Assembly: GCA_963695075.1 (NCBI GenBank)
Contig: CAVOFR010000007.1
Span: 124,001-188,000, forward strand
Direction of reading: 5' to 3'
From: CAWCAL01 sp963695075
GTDB lineage: Bacteria > Actinomycetota > Acidimicrobiia > Acidimicrobiales > CAWCAL01
DNA length: 64,000 bases
The notes below the pieces were generated by a model. It worked only from the letters and a program-made list of their open reading frames with translations. It was not told where the DNA came from and did not search any database. Below are positions 1 to 9,075 of this stretch, one piece after another. Made by a program: the position numbers and the translations under genes. Numbering within the stretch: the stretch's first letter is position 1; each line of letters opens with the position of its first letter.

Positions 1-999
1 GAGCAGGGCAGGCAAGAACAGGCCGAGGTCGGCCAGCACCGCCACGTCCACCGGCTTGTTCACGCCGAGGATCTCCTCGTCGATGTCGACCTGGATCAGG
101 CGTTGCTCTTCCGGTGCACGCCAGTAGGGGGGCTTGCCCCACCAGTCGGTCTCACCGAAACGTGTCCCGAGAGCGAGGACGACATCCGCCTCGTTGCGAA
201 CCTCGTCGATCAGGGGCGGCAGGAGAGGGATCGCGTTCCTCAGGCGGTCGTCCAACGCCGACCGTCCGCCCCAGCTGGCGGTCACCGGGCATCGCAGGAG
301 CGTGGCCAGCTCCGCCACGTGAGCTGCCGCTCCAGCGTGCAAGACGCCGCTGCCGACGTGAACGAGCGGTAGCTCGGCGCCGGCGAGCAGCTCGGCCGAT
401 CGGCGAACCAGATCGGGCGAGGGCGCAAGCGGCTCGGTGCGACGGTACTGCTCGGGTCGCAGGATCGGCATCGTCTCATCGAAGCTGCCGTTCATCAGGT
501 CCTCGGGCACGGTCACGTGGACGACTCCGGGGCGGCCCCGGAAGGCCACCCGGAACGCCCGCCGCATGGTCTGGGGAATGCCGGCGAAGGACGAGGCCGC
601 ACCGGTCCACTTGGTCATGGGGCGGGTGACGCCGACCTGATCGAAATACTGGTACGTGCCACCGCGGTCGGGGCCGACGATCGGAGTACGCCGCCAGCTG
701 GTGATGACCATGACGCGGTTGCCTTCCCCGTTCTCCACCGCTATCCCGGGAAGCACGTTTGCCGCCCCAGGTCCGTTGCTGGCGATGCAGACACCGAGCC
801 GACCCGTGAGCCGGGCGTAGGCCCCGGCCATGTGCGCAGCGGTGCTCTCGTGACGGGGAGTGACCAGTCGGATGCCGTGCCGTTCGAGACTCGAGTACAG
901 ACCGAAGTACGAGCCGTCGATGATGCCGAACACGACCTCCACGCCCTCGGCCTCGAGCATGCTGGCGATGACATCGCCGCCGCTGCCGGTGGACGTCAT
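1..999 (-). CDS. ThDP-dependent acetolactate synthase-like enzyme (partial)
   Basis: An open frame of 333 codons runs from an ATG at 999 to the left edge of the window, so the C-terminal part is cut off. The N-terminal domain is that of thiamine-diphosphate enzymes of the acetolactate synthase/benzoylformate decarboxylase type: the catalytic glutamate sits in the PRHES motif (E51), and the SNGPGAAN motif follows near residue 75. The central domain has begun by the edge. The cofactor-binding C-terminal domain, which would separate a true acetolactate synthase from a decarboxylase or oxalyl-CoA-type enzyme, is outside the window, so the substrate is open. It is divergent from the TetR gene and shares its palindromic intergenic region, so it may be controlled by that repressor. 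Confidence 0.85.
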   Translation of the reverse strand, partial: MTSTGSGGDVIASMLEAEGVEVVFGIIDGSYFGLYSSLERHGIRLVTPRHESTAAHMAGAYARLTGRLGVCIASNGPGAANVLPGIAVENGEGNRVMVITSWRRTPIVGPDRGGTYQYFDQVGVTRPMTKWTGAASSFAGIPQTMRRAFRVAFRGRPGVVHVTVPEDLMNGSFDETMPILRPEQYRRTEPLAPSPDLVRRSAELLAGAELPLVHVGSGVLHAGAAAHVAELATLLRCPVTASWGGRSALDDRLRNAIPLLPPLIDEVRNEADVVLALGTRFGETDWWGKPPYWRAPEEQRLIQVDIDEEILGVNKPVDVAVLADLGLFLPALL

Positions 1000-1137
1000 G
1001 GGAAGCACCTCCGTCTGCTCGGGCCGTCGGGTCGTGCCGACTCCGCCTGCCAGCGACGACCCGACTGGATGCAAGTCCTACCACAGGTTCGGGCCGGTCA
1101 AGTCCGAACTGAGTTGCCGCCCGGGCGTTGTCTCGCC

Positions 1138-1170
1138 TTGACAGATTGCTGATGACTGTTAATCTGTCAA
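1138..1170 (+). promoter_or_regulatory. Palindromic TetR operator overlapping a promoter
   Basis: TTGACAGATT at 1138-1147 and AATCTGTCAA at 1161-1170 form a perfect 10-bp inverted repeat with a 13-bp spacer, ending three bases before the TetR start codon. The plus strand also reads as a promoter: TTGACA at 1138-1143, a 16-bp gap, then TAATCT at 1160-1165. That would start transcription at about 1171-1174, so the mRNA may be leaderless. A repressor bound here would block its own promoter and probably the divergent ThDP gene. The repeat is seen directly; its use as an operator is inferred. Confidence 0.75.
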
Positions 1171-1173
1171 CCC

Positions 1174-1767
1174 ATGGCTGATCCGATGGTCGAGAAGATC
1201 CTCGACGCCGCCCTCGAGGCCGCCACGATCCACGGGGTGACCCGAACCTCCATGAGTGACGTGGCCAGTCGGGCCGGCATCTCCCGCCCCACGCTCTACA
1301 AACGATTCGGGTCGAAGGACGAGCTGGTCGCCGCTGTGGTCGTCCGCGAAACCAACCGGATGATCCAGCAGGTCCTCGACGCTATCGAATCGCTCGATGA
1401 TCCGACCGAGGCACTCCGCACCGCAGCCGAGGTCGCACTCCGAGCCGCCCGCGACCACCCACTGCTGGACCGGATCGTGCGCACCGAACCGGAAACGCTC
1501 GTTCCGATCCTCGTCGCTGATCCATCGCCGATCATGGGCTTCGCCCGTGATGCGATCGCTCTCGGCATCCGCGACAAGGTGCCCGAGCTGTCCGAGCTGT
1601 CCGTCCGGCGGGCGTCCGACATCCTCATCCGCCTTCTCGTCTCGTACTCCCTCACACCGCCCGACGATCCACCCGAGGTCGTCGCCGCTTCCATCGCCAC
1701 CCTTCTCGCGACCGCCCTGTCCACGCAGTACCCGATCCCGTCCGCCGATTCCCCGGAGCACAGATGA
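1174..1767 (+). CDS. TetR/AcrR family transcriptional regulator
   Basis: A 197-residue protein with a classic TetR N-terminal helix-turn-helix: residues 7-50 include SMSDVASRAGISRPTLYKRF, followed by a helical C-terminal ligand domain with no recognisable ligand class. The ATG at 1174 has no Shine-Dalgarno sequence and lies just after a palindromic promoter/operator, which fits leaderless, autoregulated expression. Its stop overlaps the start of the alkB-like gene (ATGA at 1764-1767), so the two are one operon and the regulator probably senses an alkane, an alcohol or a fatty-acid product. The effector is inferred from context only. Confidence 0.9.
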   Translation: MADPMVEKILDAALEAATIHGVTRTSMSDVASRAGISRPTLYKRFGSKDELVAAVVVRETNRMIQQVLDAIESLDDPTEALRTAAEVALRAARDHPLLDRIVRTEPETLVPILVADPSPIMGFARDAIALGIRDKVPELSELSVRRASDILIRLLVSYSLTPPDDPPEVVAASIATLLATALSTQYPIPSADSPEHR

Positions 1768-2939
1768 CCTCCACCTCGTCCCCACTCGATTCGACCAGCC
1801 CTGCGCCGGGCCAGCGCTGGCACGACTCCAAGCGGTACCTCTGGTTGATCGGCCTCGTCGTGCCCCTTCTGCCGTTCGCTGCCCACCGTTTGGTCAGCGT
1901 CACGGGACTCGAGGTGTTCTGGTGGATGGGACCGATCTGGATCACCCTCCTGATGCCCCTCGCCGACAGGGTGTTCGGCGTCGACGACTCGAACCCGCCC
2001 GACTGGGCGATCCCACAGCTCGAGGCGGACCACTGGTACCGGTGGGCCACCTACCTCTTCATTCCGATCCAGTTCGTCTCTTTCGCGTGGGCGGCCTGGT
2101 ACGTCACCCGGACCGACCTCTCGCTCTTCGCATTCCTGGGCCTCACGCTGACCGTCGGGACGGTGAGCGGCATCGCCATCGCCACCGCGCACGAGCTGGG
2201 CCACAAGCGCGAGACCGTGGAGCGACGGCTGTCGAAGGTGGCGCTCGCCCCGTCGGCGTACGGTCATTTCTACGTCGAGCACAACCGCGGCCATCATGCG
2301 CGGGTGTCGACGCCGGAGGATCCGGCGAGCTCCCGGCTCGGCGAGTCGTTCTGGGCATTCCTGCCCCGGACGGTGATCGGCAGCCTGCGGTCGGCCTGGC
2401 ACATCGAGAGCGCCGCACTCGGCCGCAAGGGCAGGAAGGTCTGGTCGCCCCGGAACAACATCCTCAACGCCTGGGCACTCACGGTCCTGCTGTTCGGAGC
2501 GACGATCGCGGCGGTCGGACCCGAGGTCATCCCCTTCCTGTTGATCCAGGCCGTGTTCGGGTTCTCGCTCCTCGAGGTCGTCAACTACGTCGAGCACTAC
2601 GGGCTGCTCCGCCAGAAGGTGGCCAACGGCCGCTACGAGAAGTGCCAACCCGAGCACAGCTGGAACAGCAATCACCTGGCCTCGAACCTGGCGCTCTACC
2701 ACCTCGAGCGCCACTCGGATCACCACGCGAATCCCACCCGGCGCTACCAGTCCCTCCGCAACTTCGAGGAAGCGCCGCAGCTGCCGTCCGGCTACGCGGC
2801 CATGATCACCATCGCCTGCGTCCCTCCGCTGTGGCGGAGGGTGATGGACCACCGCGTCGCCGAGCACTACGACGGGGATCTGACCAAGGCCAACATCCAC
2901 CCCCGCCGCCAGGAGCGGATCCTGGCCTCGAGCGACTGA
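1764..2939 (+). CDS. alkB: Alkane 1-monooxygenase (AlkB-like)
   Basis: An integral-membrane diiron hydroxylase that would convert medium or long n-alkanes to 1-alkanols. All histidine motifs of the family are present: HELGHK at residue 143, EHNRGHH at 172, NYVEHYG at 274 and LERHSDHH at 314. Several hydrophobic segments precede and separate these motifs. At 391 residues it has the usual AlkB length, with no C-terminal rubredoxin fusion and no rubredoxin gene next to it, so electrons must come from a carrier encoded elsewhere. It is translationally coupled (ATGA) to the upstream TetR gene. A related membrane fatty-acid or xylene hydroxylase is less likely given the NYxEHYG motif. Confidence 0.93.
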   Translation: MTSTSSPLDSTSPAPGQRWHDSKRYLWLIGLVVPLLPFAAHRLVSVTGLEVFWWMGPIWITLLMPLADRVFGVDDSNPPDWAIPQLEADHWYRWATYLFIPIQFVSFAWAAWYVTRTDLSLFAFLGLTLTVGTVSGIAIATAHELGHKRETVERRLSKVALAPSAYGHFYVEHNRGHHARVSTPEDPASSRLGESFWAFLPRTVIGSLRSAWHIESAALGRKGRKVWSPRNNILNAWALTVLLFGATIAAVGPEVIPFLLIQAVFGFSLLEVVNYVEHYGLLRQKVANGRYEKCQPEHSWNSNHLASNLALYHLERHSDHHANPTRRYQSLRNFEEAPQLPSGYAAMITIACVPPLWRRVMDHRVAEHYDGDLTKANIHPRRQERILASSD

Positions 2940-2982
2940 CCATCGCTCCCACCTCGACTCGCCCTTCGACCCCGGAAGCCGA

Positions 2983-3912
2983 TCAGCCCATCAGCGACGG
3001 TGCGCGCATGCGGGCGAAAAAGTCCTCGACGATACGATCCCGGTCGAACTCGTCCCACACCGAGATCGTGCGCCGGTTCTCCGGTTGCATGGACCACCCC
3101 CCGAGCTCGACATCCAGCCTCGGGGCCGGGATCTCGGTCCGGCACCCCCAGGCCGGCTGCTTGACGACTGCGACGGCCACTACGTCGTGCAAGGGGCGCG
3201 AAGGAGGGTCGTCACGGAAACTGAGGTGGTTGAACAGGTCGACCGAGTAGTCACCGAATCGAGTGAAGGTCCCGCCGTGGCGACCGCTGACCGGTGCGCT
3301 CACGGGGCCGACGGTCGGCATCTCCCGGACGATTTCGTCCAGGGTGACCCTCACCGCCGCCGTTCCGGTCGTACGGTCGTAGCGCACGACCACGATCTCG
3401 AACGGCACCTCACCCTCCAGCACATGAGCGAGGGCCGTCGGGTCGTTCATCTGGTTGTACTCGCCAGGGTCGGGCAGATTCGATCCGAGCCAGACGATCC
3501 GCACCCGGGCGGCGATGTCGGGGGCCCGGTCGAGCGCCAGTGCGACGTTGGTCAGCTTCCCGATCGCGAGCAGGACCAACGGTTCGTCGCGATCATCGCG
3601 GGCCGCGGAGATGATGAGGTCCACCGCCTCGTGCCCCTCGTGGTCGGGATCGTCGAGGGTGCCACGCAACGCTTCGAAGGAGCGTGTGGCCCCGGTCCCG
3701 ACCGGCACGTGGTCTGCGGCGCAAAGCGTCATCACCCGCTCGGCCTCGGCCCGGTGCTGCCTCGCGGTCCCGCCGCGCTCGGTTGCGTGGACCGTCACTG
3801 CGACGACGTCGAACAGATCCCCGTTGAAGAACAGATAGGCCAGCGCGTGCTGGTCGTCGATCTCGTTGTTGGCGTCGGTGTCGACCAGCACCGGAATCCG
3901 TCGGGGACTCAC
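2983..3912 (-). CDS. Nucleoside hydrolase (IUNH family)
   Basis: A 309-residue protein of the inosine-uridine preferring nucleoside hydrolase fold. The calcium-binding signature DTDANNEIDDQHA begins at residue 11, as in purine and pyrimidine ribohydrolases, which cleave the N-glycosidic bond of ribonucleosides for base salvage. The start is GTG at 3912. It lacks the usual asparagine plus histidine set in a form I can assign with certainty, so substrate preference is not called. It lies alone on the minus strand, convergent with alkB and 72 bases downstream of the DUF222/HNH gene. Confidence 0.88.
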   Translation of the reverse strand: MSPRRIPVLVDTDANNEIDDQHALAYLFFNGDLFDVVAVTVHATERGGTARQHRAEAERVMTLCAADHVPVGTGATRSFEALRGTLDDPDHEGHEAVDLIISAARDDRDEPLVLLAIGKLTNVALALDRAPDIAARVRIVWLGSNLPDPGEYNQMNDPTALAHVLEGEVPFEIVVVRYDRTTGTAAVRVTLDEIVREMPTVGPVSAPVSGRHGGTFTRFGDYSVDLFNHLSFRDDPPSRPLHDVVAVAVVKQPAWGCRTEIPAPRLDVELGGWSMQPENRRTISVWDEFDRDRIVEDFFARMRAPSLMG

Positions 3913-3984
3913 GATGACGCGGCCTCCACCTCGAGTGCCCCGAGAATCCGCGGGTCCATCACATCGAACCTACTTCCCGGTCTG

Positions 3985-5286
3985 TCACGGGTCCGGGTCG
4001 GTCTGGGTTTCGGTGGGGGTGGGTCGGTGGGTGAGGAGGTGTTCGAGGATGACGTCTCTGGCGTAGTTGGTGAGTTGGTCGCCGATGAAGGCGCGCCGGT
4101 GGGTGGCCACGTCGGGGTCGGGTGGGTCGGGGTCGGTCGGTGGGGGCCGTTTCCCGGTCCAGACGGTGCCGTCGGCCCGGTACACCAGATAGGTGCGGTC
4201 CGGTTGCCGCTCCAATCGCTCGTCGTGGTCGTGTAACCACCGATGGTGATGCCAACAGACCAGGGCCAAACCCTCCAGGCAGGTCTCGGGCCGCTCGGCA
4301 TGAGCGATCAGGTGATGGGCATCGAGATAGCCGACATTGCCACACCCGGGGTAGACACAGGAACGGTCCCGGGCCCGTAGCGCCCGGCGCATGGCCCGAT
4401 TCGCGGTCCGGATCTTGTGCGTGGTCCACAACGGCGAACCCCGCAACGTCAACATCCACGAGAACGACGACTGGCCCAGGATGGTCTTGAACGTCTCCAC
4501 ATCCAACTCCACTCCGTCACCCAACCGGACCTGACCGTCGAGCTCGACATGGATCAACGTCAGAAACTTCTCCGCCCGCTCAACGGTGGTCGCGTCCTCG
4601 GCCAACGCCCGCTCGGCCATAGAAGTCAGGGCATCAACCCTGGTCGGCCTCGCCGCCTCACTCGACCGGTCGCCGTCGGATCGGTTCGCGAACAACCGAT
4701 CCAGCTCGGCCTGGAGGCCGTTGCGGACCCGGTCACCATCCAACGCCGGCAACCAGCCACCCACCCGATAGCCGCCCCGATCCTCGTTGAACGACAGATG
4801 CGGCTCCGGAGCCGGCACCGACTCATCATCGTTCGTCGCGGTGCGGTAGTCCCGACAGATCGTCGACAACTGCGACCCCGTGCAATCCCTCGCCAGGTCC
4901 ACGATCTTCGCCTCGGTCTCCGGAGTCACCACATCGGCCACCATCGCCGCGGCCGCCAACGGAACCGACCCGCCAGCACACGCCTCGGCCAACACCGGCG
5001 ACTCCGGCAATGCCGCGGCAACCTTGCCCAACTTGCGGGCCTCGCCCGCCGGCAAACCCAGATGCCAACCCGCCCACGCCCCCACCGACCGGAACCCCTC
5101 ACACCCACCCGCCCCGTCCAACTCCGCCAACTTCACCGCCAACCGGCCCTGCAACGCCGCGACCCGGGCACCCAACGCCAACACCTCCCCGGTCAACTCC
5201 CGAACCCGCACCTCACCCAACCTGACCCGCTCCAACACCCCAGCCATCCCCGAGTCACCCGCCACCTCGACCCTGCTCTCATCCAT
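3985..5286 (-). CDS. DUF222 / HNH endonuclease domain protein (13E12 type)
   Basis: A 433-residue protein starting at ATG 5286, with the DUF222 region in its first two thirds and a C-terminal HNH domain (a CxxxC-like zinc site, then DAHHLIAHAERPE and CWHHHRWLHDH). Such proteins are repeated many times in actinobacterial genomes; their role is unknown, though a nuclease function linked to mobile or phase-variable DNA is often supposed. An in-frame GTG at 5295 is an alternative start. Codon use is unlike the neighbours: the coding strand is rich in TTG, GGG and GTG codons, giving very C-rich plus-strand text near 5000-5260. That fits a mobile or recently spread family. Confidence 0.88.
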   Translation of the reverse strand: MDESRVEVAGDSGMAGVLERVRLGEVRVRELTGEVLALGARVAALQGRLAVKLAELDGAGGCEGFRSVGAWAGWHLGLPAGEARKLGKVAAALPESPVLAEACAGGSVPLAAAAMVADVVTPETEAKIVDLARDCTGSQLSTICRDYRTATNDDESVPAPEPHLSFNEDRGGYRVGGWLPALDGDRVRNGLQAELDRLFANRSDGDRSSEAARPTRVDALTSMAERALAEDATTVERAEKFLTLIHVELDGQVRLGDGVELDVETFKTILGQSSFSWMLTLRGSPLWTTHKIRTANRAMRRALRARDRSCVYPGCGNVGYLDAHHLIAHAERPETCLEGLALVCWHHHRWLHDHDERLERQPDRTYLVYRADGTVWTGKRPPPTDPDPPDPDVATHRRAFIGDQLTNYARDVILEHLLTHRPTPTETQTDPDP

Positions 5287-5359
5287 CAACGTCACCCCAC
5301 CAGTATCCCAAAGGGGTATGACACTCACCCGGCGCTTGGCCGATGCCAGACTCGACCCG

Positions 5360-6469
5360 ATGGCCGAGCCACTGAAGAACCAGTTCGGACCCGACGTGCC
5401 GGCCCGGATCGCCGACCTGATCGTCGCTGCCCACCCGGTGTTCGACCGCGACGCATTCATCGCGGCGAGTCTCGACGGGTTCGAAGATCTGGAGCTCACG
5501 CCTCGGGCTCGACACATCTCCGATGCTCTGGCCGAGTTCCTGCCCGCCGACCGCGGCCGAGCGCTGGAGATCCTCATCGAGGCGCTCGGGCTGATCGACG
5601 ACGAAGAGCTCACCGGGATGGAGGGGTTCCGCTATCTCCCACTGGTCTTCTTCGTTGCCGACCATGGGCTCGATCACTTCGAGTTGGCCATGACCCTGCA
5701 GTACGAGCTCACCCAGCTCTTCACCGCCGAGTTCAGCATCCGCGCTTACCTCGAACACCACACCGAAGCGACCCTCGATCAGCTTCACGTCTGGGCGTCG
5801 GATCCCAGCCTGCACGTCCGGCGGCTCGTCTCCGAGGGCACCCGACCTCGATTGCCGTGGGCTCCGCGTCTGAAGCAGTTCCAGTTCGATCCCGGACCGG
5901 TCCTGGAGCTCCTCGAGCTCCTCAAGGACGACCCGGAGGAGTACGTCCGACGTTCGGTGGCCAACAACCTCAACGACATCGCGAAGGATCACCCCGACCT
6001 GGTCGTCGAGGTAGCACGTCGCTGGTGGACCGACGGCGACACAGACCGACGCCGTCTCGTCCGGCACGGGCTTCGGACCCTCGTCAAGCAGGGTCATCCG
6101 GGAGCCCTGGACGTTCTCGGGTATCGCCCTGACTCGCCGGTGCAGATCTCGTCGGTCCGGATCCAACCGGATCGCGTGCCGATCGGCGGAAAGGTCCAGA
6201 TCCAGGCCCGGGTCCACAATCCGACCGAAACCGAGCTCGGCGCACTCGTCGACCTGCAGATCGACTTCGTCAAGGCGGACGGCTCGACCAGGCCCAAGGT
6301 CTTCAAGGGTGCCGAGGTGAAGATCGACCCGGGAGGGACCACGGTGGTTCGAAAGACCATCTCGCTGGTGCAACGTTCGACCCGGACCCATCATCCGGGA
6401 ACCCACGGGGTGAAGATCCTCCTCAACGGCGTCGGTCGCGATGCGGGTTCGTTCGAGGTGAGCCGGTGA
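5360..6469 (+). CDS. AlkC-like DNA alkylation repair protein
   Basis: A 369-residue protein resembling AlkC, a HEAT-repeat DNA glycosylase family that removes alkylated bases such as 3-methyladenine. Evidence is the conserved opening MAEPLKNQFGPD, helical repeats through about residue 260 (for example the pattern WASDPSLHVRRLVSEG), and a C-terminal immunoglobulin-like beta domain from about residue 270, which is typical of AlkC and not of AlkD. The start is put at ATG 5360 because the family begins with MAEPLK; an in-frame ATG at 5318, one base after an AAGGGG stretch, would add 14 residues. It is divergent from the DUF222/HNH gene, and its stop overlaps the next gene (GTGA). Confidence 0.85.
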   Translation: MAEPLKNQFGPDVPARIADLIVAAHPVFDRDAFIAASLDGFEDLELTPRARHISDALAEFLPADRGRALEILIEALGLIDDEELTGMEGFRYLPLVFFVADHGLDHFELAMTLQYELTQLFTAEFSIRAYLEHHTEATLDQLHVWASDPSLHVRRLVSEGTRPRLPWAPRLKQFQFDPGPVLELLELLKDDPEEYVRRSVANNLNDIAKDHPDLVVEVARRWWTDGDTDRRRLVRHGLRTLVKQGHPGALDVLGYRPDSPVQISSVRIQPDRVPIGGKVQIQARVHNPTETELGALVDLQIDFVKADGSTRPKVFKGAEVKIDPGGTTVVRKTISLVQRSTRTHHPGTHGVKILLNGVGRDAGSFEVSR

Positions 6470-7788
6470 GCACGAGCCCGATCGCCGCCGCCACGATCGC
6501 TATGGCGCTGCTCGCTGGAGCCTGCTCCACGTCGGACCCCGACCCGGCGGCGGAAGCACCCCCGACCTCCGACATCGTGTCCGAGGCTCGAACCGATGAG
6601 CTCTCCAATGGGCTCGACGTCATCGTCACACCGATCGAGCGCTCCACCGGGGTCGCCGTGGCCCTGGTCTTCGACATCGGCAGCCACCATGACCCTCCGG
6701 GCCGGTCCGGCCTGGCCCACGCGGTGGAGCACGTTTTCATCACCGCGGCCACCGACCGCGAGCCCGCCCGATCGGTGGACGAGTATGTCCGGACCCGACC
6801 GCTCGGATGGAACGCTCAGACGGGCGAGGCCTTCACCGTCTTCGCTTCGGTGGTCGAACCGGCCCAGCTTGACGAGGAGCTGGATCTGGTGGCCGCCCGG
6901 CTTCGGGGCGTGAGGCCGACCGACAGCGATCTCGCGGTGGAAGAGCCGCGGCTCGAGCAGGAGCTGACGAACATGTTCGGTGCCATCCCCACCCTGGGCG
7001 CGGCGAACCTGGCCCGCGAACGACTCCGCCCGACCCCCCACGGGGGCCGTCGAGGTGGCGATCCCGCCCACATCGCCACCCTGACGAGGTCAACGATCGC
7101 CGAACGGCTCGAGCTCTACCACGCCGGCAACGCTGCGCTCTCGATCGCCGGAGACCTCGACGCGGACGAGGCTCTCGACCTGGTCCGGGAGCGGTTCGGC
7201 GCACTCCCCGGTGGACCACCGATCGGAGAACCGGCCAGCCCACCGAACGGGCCTGGTGGAGTGGCGGTCGTGGACCTGACCGGTTCGGTCGTGGATGGAT
7301 CGAGTCAGGTGGCCATCGCCTACCCCGCACCCGAGGCCGGGAGCGCCGAACATGCTGCCTTCCTCGTCGCCGTCAATCGGCTCTTCACCTCGGCCACCCC
7401 GGATCGGTTCACCCCCGTGTACGCGCCGCTCGACGATCCGGCGGTTCTCGTCATCACCGCTCCGCTCCCGCCGGACCAGGACCCCACTGCCGCGGCCGCC
7501 AACGTCCACGACGCTGTCACATCGATCCTGAGCGCACCGCTCGATCAGGTCGAGGGTGGCGACACGGCTCGGCTGTTCGGTCCACTTCTCGCCCTTCCCG
7601 GTACCGGTGCCCCGGCGAGCAGCGACCCCTATGGCGTCGCCTTCGGTGCGGCTCGTTCAGCGCAGCTCGGGATCGACCCCGACCGCCTGGCCAACGATCT
7701 CCAGGCCACGACCGACGACGACTTCGCATCGCTGACCGATTCGCTGGCCGAACACCCTGTCACCGGTGGTGCCGTCCTGGCGGGTTGA
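6466..7788 (+). CDS. M16 (insulinase/pitrilysin) family zinc peptidase, lipoprotein
   Basis: A 440-residue M16 peptidase half. The inverted zinc motif HxxEH is present as HAVEH (H85, E88, H89), and a glutamate-rich helix about 75 residues later (EEPRLEQELTN) supplies the third ligand. The second half has the weaker inactive-type M16 repeat. The N-terminus is a signal peptide ending LLAGAC, so the protein is probably an outward-facing lipoprotein (C20). The start is GTG 6466, overlapping the alkC-like stop by four bases, so the two are co-translated; why a repair enzyme and an exported peptidase are coupled is not clear. Substrate unknown. Confidence 0.85.
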   Translation: MSTSPIAAATIAMALLAGACSTSDPDPAAEAPPTSDIVSEARTDELSNGLDVIVTPIERSTGVAVALVFDIGSHHDPPGRSGLAHAVEHVFITAATDREPARSVDEYVRTRPLGWNAQTGEAFTVFASVVEPAQLDEELDLVAARLRGVRPTDSDLAVEEPRLEQELTNMFGAIPTLGAANLARERLRPTPHGGRRGGDPAHIATLTRSTIAERLELYHAGNAALSIAGDLDADEALDLVRERFGALPGGPPIGEPASPPNGPGGVAVVDLTGSVVDGSSQVAIAYPAPEAGSAEHAAFLVAVNRLFTSATPDRFTPVYAPLDDPAVLVITAPLPPDQDPTAAAANVHDAVTSILSAPLDQVEGGDTARLFGPLLALPGTGAPASSDPYGVAFGAARSAQLGIDPDRLANDLQATTDDDFASLTDSLAEHPVTGGAVLAG

Positions 7789-7859
7789 GGGCCTGACAAC
7801 GGCCACCGGGCGTTAGGTCGGCCGGGCCCAGACCGGGTCTTCCTCGTCCGAGCATTCGC

Positions 7860-9075
7860 TCAAGTCGGTATGTCGCCGGTCAATCTGGGATCTCCTGCGG
7901 ACGGGATCTCTCCACTGACCCGCCAGGACGGTCGGGCCAACGAGGCTCCGGCGGCCACCAGGGCGACCATGGCGAACGCGCTGAATCCGTAGGCCGGAGC
8001 TCGGCCGAGGTGCTGATACAGGGCACCAGCAACGGGGGCCGCGATACCGGCGGTCAGCGTCTGAAATCCCCCGATGACCCCGTGGGCACCGGCCTGACGC
8101 TCGGGCGCTACGACCAGGCCGACGGCCACGCCCGTACTGGCGAGTGTGATCCCGTCGGTGACGCCGTGCACCATCGCGATCCGCGAACATGATCCCGCCC
8201 GATGGCACCAACCCGTACAGCGTCATGTACCCAGCCGCGAGCAAGAGGCCCACCGTCGCCACCCGAAACGGTCCGATCCGCTGCGCCAGCCGGCCGCCTC
8301 CCGGAGCGAGGATCACCAGCGGCAGGGCGAAGAGCGAGATCCCGAGGTTGGCGATCCACTCGCTGGTGTCGAGGTCATCCAGGACGATGGACCAGAGGGC
8401 ATCGAAGGCGCCGATCATCAGGAACACCGCCGCACCCATCATCACCGCACCCGCGAACGGCCGGATCCGCAGCAGATCGAGCGCGAGCAGCCGCGCGGGC
8501 GGCTCCTCCGCCTCGTCCACCTGCACGCCGACCACGAGGACGAGAACCAGCGTGGTCGCGGTTGCGACCGCAAGGAAGGGGGCAGCGATGCCGAAGGTGC
8601 CGACGAGGACCGCCGAGACCACCGGACCCGCAGCGAAACCCGCCACGTCGGCGGCGAGGAGTCGGCCCAGGTTCTCACCCATGTCCTGGGGATCGGCCAG
8701 GATGACGATCCGTCGGGTCGCCGGAACCGCTACGCCGATGCCGAGACCCGAGATCAGACGGCCCAGCATCAGGGGGGCGAACGACCCGCTCGCGGCCATG
8801 AGCAGTAGTCCGACCACGTTCATCGCGACCCCGATGAAGACCAGTCGGCGGGCATGGCCTCGGTCGGCCTGCGGAGCGATCAGGATCTGAGCCACGAACG
8901 CCGAGAGGAAGCCGAGCCCGATCAGCGCACCGAGCGCCGTCTCACCGATGCCGTATTCGTCCCGGAACTCATCGAGCATCGTGAACAACACGCCGTAGCC
9001 CGACGCGAGCAAGGCCGACAGCACGGCCATGACCCAGGCGACCGGCACCCGACGCGAGACGACCGAGGCGCTCAC
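7860..9075 (-). pseudogene. MFS transporter interrupted by a one-base frameshift
   Basis: The first 296 or so codons from GTG 9075 encode a 12-helix-type major facilitator transporter with the conserved loop after TM2 (PQADRGHARRLVF). The frame is lost at 8181-8182, where the plus strand reads GATCCGCG; removing one C restores GATCGCG and joins the protein to the second frame, which ends at 7860 with the last membrane segments. The repaired protein would be 404 residues, the normal family length. Either the gene is a recent pseudogene or the assembly has a one-base insertion. It overlaps the stop of the acylase gene by four bases, so the two were made as one operon. The exported compound is unknown. 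Confidence 0.8.

Noticed and set aside
1296..2900. A 534-codon open frame on the minus strand opposite TetR and alkB
   Set aside because: It lies entirely antisense to two well-supported genes, has low-complexity Arg/Gly/Asp composition and no family motif; it is a by-product of high GC.
1764..2939. Rubredoxin fused to AlkB
   Set aside because: The C-terminus has no CxxC pairs, so no fusion is present.
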